From Tolypothrix campylonemoides VB511288 (GTDB taxonomy: Bacteria; Cyanobacteriota; Cyanobacteriia; Cyanobacteriales; Nostocaceae), in the NCBI GenBank assembly GCA_000828075.3, contig JXCB02000033.1, positions 600,660 to 664,659 of the forward strand: a DNA stretch of 64,000 bases. The letters are read 5' to 3'. A program made the translations under genes and the position numbers. Of the stretch, positions 36,979 to 46,822 are shown piece by piece. Each line of letters opens with the position of its first letter. Within the stretch, counting starts at the first letter, position 1. Below the pieces are notes generated by a model. It was not told the origin of the DNA and did no database searches. It was given only the letters and a program-made list of their open reading frames with translations.

Positions 36979-38124
36979 CTATTTCTTAACCTGAATGGGT
37001 GCTAAAGCGACACCTTTGTAATAGTAATTCAATATTTGTAGGTGGTTGTATCCCCGCTTTGCTAAATTGTAGGCTCCCCACTGGCTCATACCCAAAGCAT
37101 GACCATAGCCAAGTCCTCTGAGTGTAAAGCTTCCATTCCCGTTGCTGACGTTAAAGCGGGTGCTTTTTAGCTTGAGAGCTGTACGCACATCTTCGCCCCT
37201 CAGGACTTTCTCGCCTTTATCGCCGACAATTTTTAGAGATGTGACGCTTCCGAAAGGTGATGTACTCTCAGGAATCATTTGCTTCACATTGCCGATTTCC
37301 GGAATTTGGGCGCTGATTTCTGTAGGGGAAAAAGTTCTGCTCCAGTTGCATTCGCTGATATTTTGGTCAAAGTCTGGAACAGCGCGCAGGTATGGTTCGC
37401 GACTTCCCCAAACATCTTCTGAGTTTTCAGTGTGTCCGCCAGAACACGCGTGGAAGACAGAAAGAATAACCCTATTTCTATAAGTTAGTACTTTCCCGGC
37501 TGTAGCATCAACTGCGGCTAAGGTGGTACGAGATTCACTACTGACGCCTTTGTAAATTTGCCAACGATCCGGTGTATCACCCAAATCGTAAATGGGATTA
37601 TTGCGTTGTTTTTCACGCTCGTAAAGAGCATATGTACGGGCGGCGATCGCTTGAGCTTTTAAAGCTTCTAAGGGCCACCTGGAGTCCATTTCGCCACCGA
37701 TGACGCTGTAGAGATATTCTTCTAAATCAACCCAGTTAACGACAGATAAGCCTTTTTCTGACGGAACAACAAGAGTTCTGCCCCGATACCAGCGATCGCC
37801 TATATAAACGAATCCCTTACCTGTTGGCTCAACCCAAAATAGATTAGATTGCCACTTATCCAAAGCAACTCCACCAGGAACTGCTTGGGCATAATAAGCA
37901 CCCATTCCTGGCAACTGTCCCAGAGTACGACCGCTGCTATCCTTGATAACTGCAGTTGTAGAACTACCGACTTTTACCTGTTTGACGTCTCTTTCAATCG
38001 CCACGCGCAGGATGACAGATGCTTGAGCTGGGGCAACTAGAGCAATCCAGATGACGATACCAAGCCACCAATGGCGTCCTTTGATATGGGAAAATAAAGA
38101 TGCTAGGAACAGTTGGAACTTCAT
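36979..38124 (-). CDS. SpoIID/LytB domain protein
   Basis: About 381 residues from the ATG at 38124 (MKFQLFLASLF), which begins a good signal peptide ending PAQA; the frame stays open to 38307 but the extra 61 codons lack protein-like character. The SpoIID/LytB domain has LEEYLYSVIGGEM, AQAIAARTYALYE, CSGGHTENSEDVWG and GYGHALGMSQWGA. SpoIID proteins are lytic transglycosylases on denuded glycan in spore formers; cyanobacterial homologues may act in wall remodelling. Exported, single gene. Confidence 0.9.
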   Translation of the reverse strand: MKFQLFLASLFSHIKGRHWWLGIVIWIALVAPAQASVILRVAIERDVKQVKVGSSTTAVIKDSSGRTLGQLPGMGAYYAQAVPGGVALDKWQSNLFWVEPTGKGFVYIGDRWYRGRTLVVPSEKGLSVVNWVDLEEYLYSVIGGEMDSRWPLEALKAQAIAARTYALYEREKQRNNPIYDLGDTPDRWQIYKGVSSESRTTLAAVDATAGKVLTYRNRVILSVFHACSGGHTENSEDVWGSREPYLRAVPDFDQNISECNWSRTFSPTEISAQIPEIGNVKQMIPESTSPFGSVTSLKIVGDKGEKVLRGEDVRTALKLKSTRFNVSNGNGSFTLRGLGYGHALGMSQWGAYNLAKRGYNHLQILNYYYKGVALAPIQVKK

Positions 38125-38371
38125 GCTGACAACAATTATAGTTACACTCGTGTATGCTTGACGCTCGCTTTTGTAGTAGTTTCCCGCAAGATAGGATTTC
38201 AACTCCATCAAATGATAGCTCAACAACTCCATCCAGGAGCAGATGCAGCTTGTTCCTAACAAAGGCACGAGCAATGAAAAGTAATCATCTATCCATAATC
38301 GCATCACCAGTCATAGCTGGAAAATGAAAAGCTTGCATCGACCAGGCGGTATAGAATGTAGCAGTCTGCCG

Positions 38372-39196
38372 TTAATTATTCAAAACAAACGGTTTTGCGG
38401 CAATGTCATCCAAACCGACAAAGGTAAGCAAATTTTGCCACTCTTGCTGAAGAGTTGCATCTTGGGGATTATTTTGACGTAGTTGTGCTAGTGTCGTTAA
38501 TGCCTCGTGCCATATTCCATTGCTGGCATAGATAGCAACTTGCTGTCTTGGCTGTGCTTGTTGGAGTTGGTGGGCGATCGCTGGCTTCAAGTTGACTCGT
38601 TGTATGACTCCTTCAACATAAATAGGGGCTTGTTGCTTTCGGTTCTCGCAGTAAACATTAAAGAACCAGCGGTATTGTTTGCCTAAACTCAGTTTGGGAG
38701 CAGTAGTAGGTAGAGAAACGCTGATCACTCCGGGTTCATTCGGTAGGACAATATCCTGGCGGTAGATCGGATTTGATTCCTCATCAAGCAGCATAAAATC
38801 AGCGGGGTAGCTAGAACCTTTGGCGTAGGGTGTGTAGAACCAAAAAGTCGGGCGTTCCACTGTAGTCAATCCCCAGACATTCATTATCGAGGTTGGTTGC
38901 TCTGTTAAAGGGACTAAAGCAGTAAGTGCAGGGTTCCCAACTGGACAGGTACCCCTTCTTGCTCCCCCATAACGACGACCTCCTGGAGGTTGTCCTGGCG
39001 GAAGTGGAGGTAGAACAAGGCGCAAAGGTTCCTTACGAGAAGTCGTTGCTAACGGTTTTGACTGTGGTAAGGAATTGGAGCGTTCAGTTGCTGTTTGTTG
39101 ACGGGACTCAGCCATAACCGACGTTATGCTACCCAGCAAACTGAAGCAGCTGGCGAGAGTCACTGCTAAAACCAGTTTCATCGGATATGAAATCAT
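38372..39196 (-). CDS. DUF928 domain secreted protein (second paralogue)
   Basis: A 274-residue exported protein. The signal peptide (1-29) ends VMAES. A Pro-rich segment (LRLVLPPLPPGQPPGGRRYG) precedes the DUF928 core: GARRGTCPVG, LTALVPLTEQPTS, RPTFWFYTPYA and KQYRWFFNVYC, again with two spaced Cys. It is the last gene of a probable operon DUF1822 -> CHAT-CHASE2 -> DUF928, 216 bp after the CHAT-CHASE2 stop. The paralogue at 9.5 kb has the same core and also follows a CHASE2 gene. Function unestablished. Confidence 0.85.
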   Translation of the reverse strand: MISYPMKLVLAVTLASCFSLLGSITSVMAESRQQTATERSNSLPQSKPLATTSRKEPLRLVLPPLPPGQPPGGRRYGGARRGTCPVGNPALTALVPLTEQPTSIMNVWGLTTVERPTFWFYTPYAKGSSYPADFMLLDEESNPIYRQDIVLPNEPGVISVSLPTTAPKLSLGKQYRWFFNVYCENRKQQAPIYVEGVIQRVNLKPAIAHQLQQAQPRQQVAIYASNGIWHEALTTLAQLRQNNPQDATLQQEWQNLLTFVGLDDIAAKPFVLNN

Positions 39197-39412
39197 TTTT
39201 AGAAATCGCTTTTAACTGTTGAGTGTTAACTATTAATTGTTAACTAGGGACGGAAACAAAATAAAATGCACAACTTTATACCATTTTGGATTTTAGATTT
39301 AGATTTACAGATTGTGTGCCTCTTGCACAGGAGAAGAGAAAGAATTATTGGTAATCGCTTTTAGCGTTAAGAAAGTCGCCATTATTTTTCATAATTCGGG
39401 GAATCCTCTGCC

Positions 39413-41764
39413 TTATTTTTGGAGTAGGATGAATTTTGAATTTGAAGTTTGAAAAAAAACGACACAAAACGTTCCCACTAGTGCTAAAGCTGAAGGTACA
39501 AACGGCACCCAATATCCCTGGATAAGTAGACCAAAGCAGAGTACGTAGAGAACTCCAGAGGAGACAATGACTAAGATTGTCAATCTGGGGAGCGATCGCA
39601 GCCGCCAAGCAAGAACTCCTCCTACTACAGACCAACCCCAAATCCAGATGACCTCACTCCACAATGACCAAACTTGCAGCAACGGACGTTTATCTAGGAC
39701 AGCGCTAAGAAGTTGGCTGATCATGTGCGCTTGTACCAAAACTCCTGGCATTTGCTTATCAAACTGATATTCATATGGTGTAGCCCAATAGTCACGAGAC
39801 TCTCCTTTAGCTACAACACCAATCAGGACAATTCGGTTTTTGATGGCACTAGAATTAACCTGATTTGATAAGATTTGTGTCAGCGTAACTTGTTCGGCTA
39901 TCTTGTTTGAGGAACGATAGTTAAGCAAAATTTGACCACCATTGGCATCAATTCCTTGATATCCGCTACTACGAGATCTCAGACGAGGAAAGATAGTATT
40001 GCCAAGCTGTAAATCTCCTTGAGAAGTTAGTTTTGGTTGAATTCCTTTAGCAGCAAGCAAATAACGGAATGCTAGCTGGGCTGAGAACGCATAAGTAGCA
40101 CGACACGAAGAGACAGGTTCCTGGTTCATAAACAGCAGATGTCGGCGCACCACGCCATCAGGATCATGAATGAAGTCACTAAATCCCAAGCGTTCTTGTG
40201 GGATTTCCGGTGGCGGCGCAATACCCTTAACAGGTGTTGCGGCGTCGCTATTTTTGCAAACTCCAACCAAGTTTTCAGTCTGGTTAAGACGAGTGGTTAA
40301 ATCTGGGAGTTCAGCTTTAAAATCTCGATAGAGATCCAAGCCAATTGCTTGGGGTTTGTACTGCTGGAGTTTCTCCAAAAGTTTATTGAGGGATTTGTCT
40401 GAGAGAGATTTGCCATCCACACCCTCACCGTTTCGCCGCTGAAGATCAATATCCTCATCATCAATCGCCACTACCAGCAGACGTGGATCGGGTATTTCAT
40501 GGAGGATGAAGGGACGTAAGCGCATCATCTGGTCAAAAGCTTGGAGTTCACTGGTTTGCAGTAGCCCGAAAAACCTCACCACGCAAATTAAAGCAGTTAT
40601 CACCGCCGAGGAGAACAATGCTACAGCTAATTTAGGTGGAGGTGCGCTTTGAGGTGGTGTAAGTTTTGGCGGTTGCAGTTCAGCCTTACCTGTAATCTTC
40701 TCCCAAGAAGGAGGGACTTGTGTGAGATTTTGGCAAATCACTGGTAACCAAGTCGCACAGGGAAACTTATCCTCAAGACCTTGCAACCGTTCCCGAGAAT
40801 CCCGCACCGCTTGGTAAAAAGGCTCGCCAGCAGCGAACCCTTCTAAAAAATACTTCAAGAATTCCTGTGCGACTAAGTCTGGAACGGGTTCGCGCATGAC
40901 GATCATCTGCGGGATTTGTAAATCAGCCAAGTCTCGCGCCAGTCGTAATCCATCGCAGGAGTTGAAAATTGCTAATTGCAACCCACGTTCCACGGCTTTT
41001 CTGAGAGCGTACCTTAATTCGCTAATGGTGAGGCTATCAGTTTGATTGAGGTATATGCGTCCAGTTCCATCTTTCCCCTGACTCGAACTGTGTCCAGCAA
41101 AGAAAAGAATATCCCAGCTTTTCCCCCACAGATGGTCAGTTAATTCCTTGCGTTGGGGTTCTACCAGAAAGCTAAGATCTGCATTGGGTAAGTGTTCTAG
41201 CAAAGCACGGTCAGCCTCAGTGTCAATCTCCTGACTATTACCGATGATTGCTAAAATATTTACTTTTTCGTTAAGTGTTTTCCTCAAAGGAATTCGTTCG
41301 TATGTTGGCGATGCTAAAGCAAATTCCGCTTTAGGATAGCGTTCTAGCAAGTCCCAGAGATGCCAAGGCAACCGCTGCAATTGACTATCTTCTGTTTGCA
41401 AAATTACCCGAATTTCGTCCGTAGGTAGTAATTTTTCTAGCCATTTCTCTCGAATCGGGCGAAACTCTTCCGTTAGCAGCCAAGTATTGAAGTGCGATCG
41501 CAAAATATGGGCAATGTTATCGCAGTCTTGGGTAATGGATACATTTGTTACCTGCATCTGCTCAGCAGACAAGCGGTAACGATTGCTTAGGCTTCGATAG
41601 CTAGACTGCCAGTGGCTATAGTAAAGTGGCATTTCTACCGCAGCAGGCAATTTACCGCTGATTTCAGTTGAGGGACGCTCACTTTCTTCACCGATTTGTA
41701 GCGTAACAGCAAACCCCTGCTCAAAGCTACCATCTGCAAATTTTAAAACCACTAACTTGCTCAT
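39413..41764 (-). CDS. CHAT-CHASE2 fusion membrane protein
   Basis: A 783-residue protein. The N-terminal CHAT (caspase-like) domain (about 1-355) keeps His225 in FFAGHSSSQ and Cys270 in FNSCDG. A membrane helix near 377-395 leads to an extracytoplasmic CHASE2 domain (about 400-705, with LLVVAIDDEDI, AIGLDLYRD, AVLDKRPLLQVW) and three C-terminal membrane helices (710-775). Thus a cytoplasmic protease-like domain is tied to an envelope sensor. CHASE2 usually feeds kinases or cyclases; here the output would be proteolysis or its pseudo-form. It lies 73 bp after DUF1822 and before DUF928. Confidence 0.93.
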   Translation of the reverse strand: MSKLVVLKFADGSFEQGFAVTLQIGEESERPSTEISGKLPAAVEMPLYYSHWQSSYRSLSNRYRLSAEQMQVTNVSITQDCDNIAHILRSHFNTWLLTEEFRPIREKWLEKLLPTDEIRVILQTEDSQLQRLPWHLWDLLERYPKAEFALASPTYERIPLRKTLNEKVNILAIIGNSQEIDTEADRALLEHLPNADLSFLVEPQRKELTDHLWGKSWDILFFAGHSSSQGKDGTGRIYLNQTDSLTISELRYALRKAVERGLQLAIFNSCDGLRLARDLADLQIPQMIVMREPVPDLVAQEFLKYFLEGFAAGEPFYQAVRDSRERLQGLEDKFPCATWLPVICQNLTQVPPSWEKITGKAELQPPKLTPPQSAPPPKLAVALFSSAVITALICVVRFFGLLQTSELQAFDQMMRLRPFILHEIPDPRLLVVAIDDEDIDLQRRNGEGVDGKSLSDKSLNKLLEKLQQYKPQAIGLDLYRDFKAELPDLTTRLNQTENLVGVCKNSDAATPVKGIAPPPEIPQERLGFSDFIHDPDGVVRRHLLFMNQEPVSSCRATYAFSAQLAFRYLLAAKGIQPKLTSQGDLQLGNTIFPRLRSRSSGYQGIDANGGQILLNYRSSNKIAEQVTLTQILSNQVNSSAIKNRIVLIGVVAKGESRDYWATPYEYQFDKQMPGVLVQAHMISQLLSAVLDKRPLLQVWSLWSEVIWIWGWSVVGGVLAWRLRSLPRLTILVIVSSGVLYVLCFGLLIQGYWVPFVPSALALVGTFCVVFFQTSNSKFILLQK

Positions 41765-41837
41765 AATTAGTGTCCTTTGTCATTTGTCAGTTGTTTTTCT
41801 TTTCTGGTGACAGTGTGCAATGACTCATGACCAATGA

Positions 41838-42809
41838 CTAAATTACGAAATGTTCTGTGACACTTGCATCATTGAGTGCCACCTTAACGCTAAACCGCTC
41901 TGCGCTTTCACCTCTAAACTGTAACTGTAGGTAATTATCAGCACTTCTAGCTTGAGTTTCCAGAAAAACTGCTCCAGACTCATCCAGCACCGTCAGTTGT
42001 ACTCCAGGTATTAAGTAAATTTGATTACCCGTCGGGTGCAACTGCAGGCGAATGCTAGTTTGTTGGTCAACTTCTGGTCTAATTTCTACAATAAGCATGA
42101 CGGGTTGGTTGGAAATTTGGATTCCCAAATCAATCAACTTTGCCCGTCTGGTAAATACATCATTTTGGTTGGCAGCGTTTTGCTCAACAGTATCACCACT
42201 GCGAAAAGCATAAGCTGGTCTAAATTCTGGCTGGTTCCATATCGATTGAACACTCTGCCAGCCGCTCTCCAAGATACCGGTAAACCACTGGCTCAAATTC
42301 ACTAAAGTCCTGACTGAGGTTTGTTTGAGTTCCCCAAGGTGGTCGATTAAATGTTCCAAAGGTTGGAGTTGACTCAAAGGTAGTTCTTCAGTTGCCATAT
42401 TATTGCGAACAAACCCCAGCAACTTTGCTTCCTCAAGCGATTCATCCACTTGGACAACGACATAACCAACTCTTTGTTCCCAGGTTTCTGGAGGAATGTA
42501 ACACATCTGTTGAGAAATATTCACGGGGCGGCACTCTAGACGACCCACTCCTGGCAACTCCAAGTCTGCTATATTGGCACACAAACGTGTAACTGGGTTC
42601 CAACTGTCACTGCTTGTTAGGTTAGTGGGAATACCCATAATTTCCAAGTAGTCATTTACCACCCATACGCAAAGTGTATTCAGCCGGACTTGTTCGGCTT
42701 TTTCAGGAGTAGGCTGGTTTGAAGCAAACTGCTGGGCAGTTCTGCGAGCTGCGTTGGTAATAGGCAGCGTTAAGGCAAAATCCTCTAGCTCATACGTGGT
42801 GCGTGTCAT
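41838..42809 (-). CDS. DUF1822 family protein
   Basis: A 323-residue soluble protein typical of Nostocales: an N-terminal helical part (ARRTAQQFASNQPTPEKAEQ), VNDYLEIMGIPTN, then GRLECRPVN and a C-terminal beta-rich part (QTSIRLQLHPTGNQIYLIPG) predicting an immunoglobulin-like fold. Function unknown. First gene of the probable operon with CHAT-CHASE2 and DUF928. Its partners suggest it helps couple the CHAT domain to a target, but that is inference. Confidence 0.88.
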   Translation of the reverse strand: MTRTTYELEDFALTLPITNAARRTAQQFASNQPTPEKAEQVRLNTLCVWVVNDYLEIMGIPTNLTSSDSWNPVTRLCANIADLELPGVGRLECRPVNISQQMCYIPPETWEQRVGYVVVQVDESLEEAKLLGFVRNNMATEELPLSQLQPLEHLIDHLGELKQTSVRTLVNLSQWFTGILESGWQSVQSIWNQPEFRPAYAFRSGDTVEQNAANQNDVFTRRAKLIDLGIQISNQPVMLIVEIRPEVDQQTSIRLQLHPTGNQIYLIPGVQLTVLDESGAVFLETQARSADNYLQLQFRGESAERFSVKVALNDASVTEHFVI

Positions 42810-43445
42810 AGTTTTATCCCTGGTGATGAGTCCTGTCTTAGATATTTATCGATCGCAGTCATGAAATTTACGCAATATTAATGGGTCATTAGTCATTAGT
42901 TAAAAAACTTATGGCTGAGCAACTGTGCTAAACAATTTTGGACTTAAACGTATAACCTCACCCTACCCTGTCGGGCATCCCTCTGGCGAGTTTGGAGAGG
43001 GAAGGATTTTAGCGCAGCTAAAAGCGAGGGTGAGGTGAAAAGCGATCTGGTGTGTACACCGTAGCCTATAAGGATACCGATGGCAAATCCTAGGTATGAC
43101 GCCTCACCTCAACGATTTTATAGAGTTTATGAGGCAAGGCTAAATGATGCGATCGCCTACCGAAAGGGCTGATTTCTCGTTTAACGTGAGTTCGATATAT
43201 CCTGATTTGACCCCGCTTCCATTCCTCTGTCCACCTCTTTTTAACCCTCCCCTAAGAGGTTTGGGGTCATGAAGCTTTTTTTACTGGCAGAGGCTTAAAA
43301 ATCCAATTTTTATGTAGCGGCTCAGCAAGTGAACATTATTCTACCACATGGATTTTTACGAGCAATGCCCACTCTACGATTTGTGGTTCCATCATCAGAA
43401 AAACGCTGTAATGTATAAAAACCATTGCTCTTGAGAGCCAAGCAT
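42810..43445. other. Repeat-rich intergenic region
   Basis: It contains a CCTCACCCTACCC ... GAGGGTGAGG palindrome (about 42957-43037). It also holds the left end of a GTGAGTTCGA-family element (TTAACGTGAGTTCGA at 43181-43195) without a matching right end. CCCTCCCCTAAGAGGTTTGG-type sequence follows to about 43310. No gene is supported. The DUF1822 promoter is probably at the low end of this gap. Confidence 0.55.
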
Positions 43446-45275
43446 CTACTCCATCAAAATCAGCCGCAAAGGATCTAAACGAACATACCAAGGCATCGGT
43501 TGGTCTTTGAGAGTTGCCCATTTTTCCTTAAACACCTCCGCCTGTAAGTGGTAATCACTCTGATTACTAGATGGATGATGGAGTTTGAGAAACAGCGTCA
43601 TTCGGTGTGGTGTTTCGCTGGTTCTCGCCAGCCAGCAGGGAAAGGTGTTTTCATGGGATAAGTCGTTGGTGAGAATGATCTGATGGGCACGAATTCCCAC
43701 ATTGGATAAAGCGTCTGGGATAGGTTCAATGACACTCAGGGTACAACCCCAATCAATGGCTTCCACTTGCCCTGATGCGACAGCAACCGCACTTGAAAAG
43801 TTTTTACATCCTGTTAATTGAGCAACACCAACAGTAGCGGGACGCTCGAAAATGTCGTGTTTGGTGCCATAATGAACTACTTTTCCTTTCTCTAGAACGA
43901 GCAAATTAGGACAAACCCGATACGCCTCTTCCATATTATGGGTAACAAATAGAGTCACGCCCTCGTAATTTGCTAGTGTTTCTATCATTTGCTGTTCGAG
44001 CTGGCTTCGCAGGTGCGTATCTAGTGCAGAAAATGGCTCATCTAGTAACAATGCTTCTGGTTGACTTGCTAAGGCTCTGGAAAGTGCGACTCGTTGCTGT
44101 TGACCGCCAGAAAGTTGATGCGGGTAGCGCTCAGAATATCCTTGCAATTGTACTGTAATTAATTGGGCTTCTATTTGTTGCTTAATTGCTGTGGTAGAAA
44201 GTCCTTTGGATAAGCCAAAGGCAATGTTTTGCCCTACTGTCATGTGCGGGAAGAGAGCATAATTTTGCACGACAAAACCAATGCGGCGATCGCGCGGTGG
44301 CAAATTAATCCCCTGTTGAGAGTCAAACAACACTCGCCCATTCAAAACAATACGACCTCTTGTTGGCGTTTCTATCCCTGCAATGCACCGTAGAAGGATG
44401 CTCTTACCAGCTCCAGATCCTCCCAACAATCCCAAAGGTTGCTTGTCGGCACTAAAACATACTTGCAAGCTGAAGCCAGGGAGCTGTTTTTCAATGTCAA
44501 CAAATAGCCCAGAAGTGAGGGAGTGAGGGAGTGAGGGAGCGAGGGAGTGAGGGAGTGAGGGAGTGAGGGAGTGAGAAAGTGAGGGAGAGACTGCTAATTT
44601 TGAATTGGTTTGTCTCTTCTGGCGAGTTTCCTGCCAATAGTTGACTGCAATAATCCCAGATAGGGAAATACTCATGATGGCAACAGCCCAAAACCAACCT
44701 TCTTGGATCGCTCCGCCTTCCACGGCAAAATAAATTGCCATTGGAATAGTCTGAGTTTGCCCTGGGATATTCCCTGCTAACATCAGGGTGGCACCGAATT
44801 CACCCAAAGCACGCGCAAAAGCCAAAGTCGTTGCTGCTAAAATTCCGCTTCCTGCTAAGGGTATACTTATTCGCCAAAATATTGTTGATTCCTTCGCACC
44901 AAGGGTTCTCGCTACCCGCAGAAGGTTGGTATCTATTTGCTCAAAAGCACCTAAGGCAGTTTTATACATCAATGGGAAGGCTACCACAGTGGCGGCGATC
45001 GCCGCGCCATACCAGGTAAAAACGACACTAAACCCCAAAGGCTCCATCAGTTTCCCCACGGGACCATTTTTGCCAAACAGCAGTAGCAACAAAAAGCCAA
45101 CGACCGTAGGAGGTAAAATCAGAGGAGCAACGAAGATTCCCTCAATCAAAGATTTCCCTTTTCCTCGATATCCCAGCATCCAATAGGCAGCAGCAATACC
45201 AATAAAGAAGGTAATAAATGTTGCAAGTATGGAGGTTTTCAGCGATATCCACAGAGGGGAAAGGTCAAGAGGCAT
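43446..45275 (-). CDS. modBC: Molybdate ABC transporter, permease-ATPase fusion
   Basis: A 609-residue fusion. Residues 1-215 are the ModB permease with the EAA loop (RVARTLGAKESTIFWR) and LPPTVVGF. Residues about 228-256 form a Ser/Pro/Leu linker made of the translated 8-bp tandem repeat. The ModC ATPase follows: Walker A GGSGAGKS (285-292), signature LSGGQQQR (388), Walker B LLLDEP (409-414), then a C-terminal mop-like regulatory part. It should import molybdate bound by ModA (encoded upstream at 45.9 kb). ModB-ModC fusions are known in cyanobacteria; the repeat-coded linker is the odd part. Confidence 0.93.
   Translation of the reverse strand: MPLDLSPLWISLKTSILATFITFFIGIAAAYWMLGYRGKGKSLIEGIFVAPLILPPTVVGFLLLLLFGKNGPVGKLMEPLGFSVVFTWYGAAIAATVVAFPLMYKTALGAFEQIDTNLLRVARTLGAKESTIFWRISIPLAGSGILAATTLAFARALGEFGATLMLAGNIPGQTQTIPMAIYFAVEGGAIQEGWFWAVAIMSISLSGIIAVNYWQETRQKRQTNSKLAVSPSLSHSLTPSLPHSLAPSLPHSLTSGLFVDIEKQLPGFSLQVCFSADKQPLGLLGGSGAGKSILLRCIAGIETPTRGRIVLNGRVLFDSQQGINLPPRDRRIGFVVQNYALFPHMTVGQNIAFGLSKGLSTTAIKQQIEAQLITVQLQGYSERYPHQLSGGQQQRVALSRALASQPEALLLDEPFSALDTHLRSQLEQQMIETLANYEGVTLFVTHNMEEAYRVCPNLLVLEKGKVVHYGTKHDIFERPATVGVAQLTGCKNFSSAVAVASGQVEAIDWGCTLSVIEPIPDALSNVGIRAHQIILTNDLSHENTFPCWLARTSETPHRMTLFLKLHHPSSNQSDYHLQAEVFKEKWATLKDQPMPWYVRLDPLRLILME
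44515..44588 (+). repeat. 8-bp tandem repeat coding the ModB-ModC linker
   Basis: About eight units of GAGTGAGG with single-base variants (one GAGCGAGG, one GAGAAAGT). On the coding (minus) strand three units make 24 bp, hence the eight-residue [12 protein letters not shown] period. The reading frame is kept on both sides. Confidence 0.9.
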
Positions 45276-45853
45276 AAGTCAATCAAAATTTAAAAAGTAA
45301 CACCCATTGAGGCACGCTCAGGATTCGTGTCTTGCTTCTTGGCAGAATTTTAGTTTTTGATAAATTTACTAAGCACCAACTTAATAATAAATAAGTTGGT
45401 AATAAATTTATATATACAGCCAGACAGTTTTCAATAACATTCAAAAGGTAGATGAAGTCGAGCGGCATTTTATCTACTCATTGTGTAACGGTACGTTAAA
45501 AAAATAGTGTATAAATAAAAACATTATTATCAGATTTGCCTATTTTACGGATGGTAGCCCAATAAGATAGACTAAAATTCTCATCATATTGGGGAGTAGG
45601 GAATGGACTGTAAAAAATTCCCAATCTCCACTCCTCACTTACCACTACTAGCTTGATACGCCAGTTAAATCTGCAACGGGAGCATCCCAATTTTACGCAC
45701 TTGCTATTTTGCCCTCACCCCCAACCCCTCTCCCCATTTGGAACAGGGGAGTCAAGTCCTACTCTTATTCCCCGAATCCCCACGGGAGAAGGGGTTAGGG
45801 GATGAGGGTAAGTAAGGTTTTTGCTTGCTTTGGGATGCTCTCTCTGCAACAAC
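45276..45853. other. Intergenic region between modA and modBC
   Basis: 578 bp separating two genes usually adjacent in mod operons. AT-rich to about 45700; from 45711 to 45812 there is a palindromic repeat (CCCTCACCCCCAACCCCTCT ... GGGGTTAGGGGATGAGGGTA). No gene seen; the repeat may have inserted into a mod operon. Confidence 0.5.
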
Positions 45854-46675
45854 TTAACGGCTTGTTGCTGGTACTTTTGATGCTTGCACAATAAACCCAT
45901 ACTTCTTTAGTACAGTCTGAGCTGGCTCACTAGATAAAAACTGGACTAACTCCTTGGCTGCGTCAACATTTTTACTGCTTTTCAGCACTGCCATAGGGTA
46001 AACAATCGGGGAGTGGTATTTATCGTCAGCAACGACGGCGACTTTCACTTTATCAGAGATTTTAGCATCGGAGGCATAAACCAGACCTGCATCGGCGTTG
46101 CCACTTTCTACTGCTGCTAGGACTTGACGTACATTGTTCGCCAAGACCAATTTGGTCTTGACCTTGTCATAAAGGTTCAATTTCTGCAAAACTTGCTCGG
46201 CATATTGCCCAGCAGGGACACTCCTGGGTTCGCCGATCGCAATTTTCTTGACGTTGGAGTCTGCCAATGTGTTGAAGCTGGTGACACCTGTAGAGTTACT
46301 AGGTACAACCAAAACCAGACGGTTATTCGCTAGGTTGGCACGGGTACCTGGAACCAGCAGACCTTTTTGCTCCAACGCATCTATTTGCTTTTTCGCAGCA
46401 GAGATAAAGACATCTGCGGGTGCGCCTTGCTCAATTTGTTGCTGTAAGGCACCGGAAGCCCCGAAGTTATAGCTTATGTTGACACCCGGTTTACTTTGTT
46501 GGTAAAGAGTATTAATTTCCCCGAGCGCATCTTTCAGGCTAGCAGCAGCAGATACAAGTAGGTTGGTGCTTGACTGTGCTATCACAGGAGATGGATCAAA
46601 CAATCGCAAGCCAATTGCAAGCAACAAACTAGCAACAGCTATGCCTATAAAGGCAAAAAGTTGTCTTCTTTTCAT
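45854..46675 (-). CDS. modA: Molybdate-binding periplasmic protein
   Basis: A 273-residue solute-binding protein. The signal peptide (1-33) ends VIAQ. Family motifs: LLVSAAASLKDALGEI, FGASGALQQQIEQGAPADVF, LVLANNVRQVLAAVESGNAD and GLVYASDA. It delivers molybdate to the ModBC transporter. First gene of the mod group; two short palindromes precede it. Molybdate is needed for FeMo-cofactor, which fits nifV next door. Confidence 0.94.
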   Translation of the reverse strand: MKRRQLFAFIGIAVASLLLAIGLRLFDPSPVIAQSSTNLLVSAAASLKDALGEINTLYQQSKPGVNISYNFGASGALQQQIEQGAPADVFISAAKKQIDALEQKGLLVPGTRANLANNRLVLVVPSNSTGVTSFNTLADSNVKKIAIGEPRSVPAGQYAEQVLQKLNLYDKVKTKLVLANNVRQVLAAVESGNADAGLVYASDAKISDKVKVAVVADDKYHSPIVYPMAVLKSSKNVDAAKELVQFLSSEPAQTVLKKYGFIVQASKVPATSR

Positions 46676-46712
46676 AGTGGAACTTACAAATATCCTCTTT
46701 TGATGAAATTAC

Positions 46713-46765
46713 GGTTGGTAAGATTGTACCAACCTAACCTCTCAATTACCAATCAATTTGGTAAT
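46713..46765. promoter_or_regulatory. Paired palindromes upstream of modA
   Basis: GGTTGGTA-AGATTG-TACCAACC (46713-46734) and ATTACCAA-TCAAT-TTGGTAAT (46745-46765). Both are built from TTGGTA/TACCAA half-sites and lie 38-90 bp before the modA start. They look like operator sites for a dimeric regulator. They do not match the GTA-N8-TAC NtcA consensus. The regulator is unknown. Confidence 0.45.
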
Positions 46766-46822
46766 ATGATGTCCGCAGCGCTAGGAAAAAGGCGTGCTTG
46801 TTTCAAGTCCCTAACTTTAGTT

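Noticed and set aside
44515-44588. Possible CRISPR-like array
   Set aside because: Units are directly adjacent 8-mers without spacers, and there are no cas genes.
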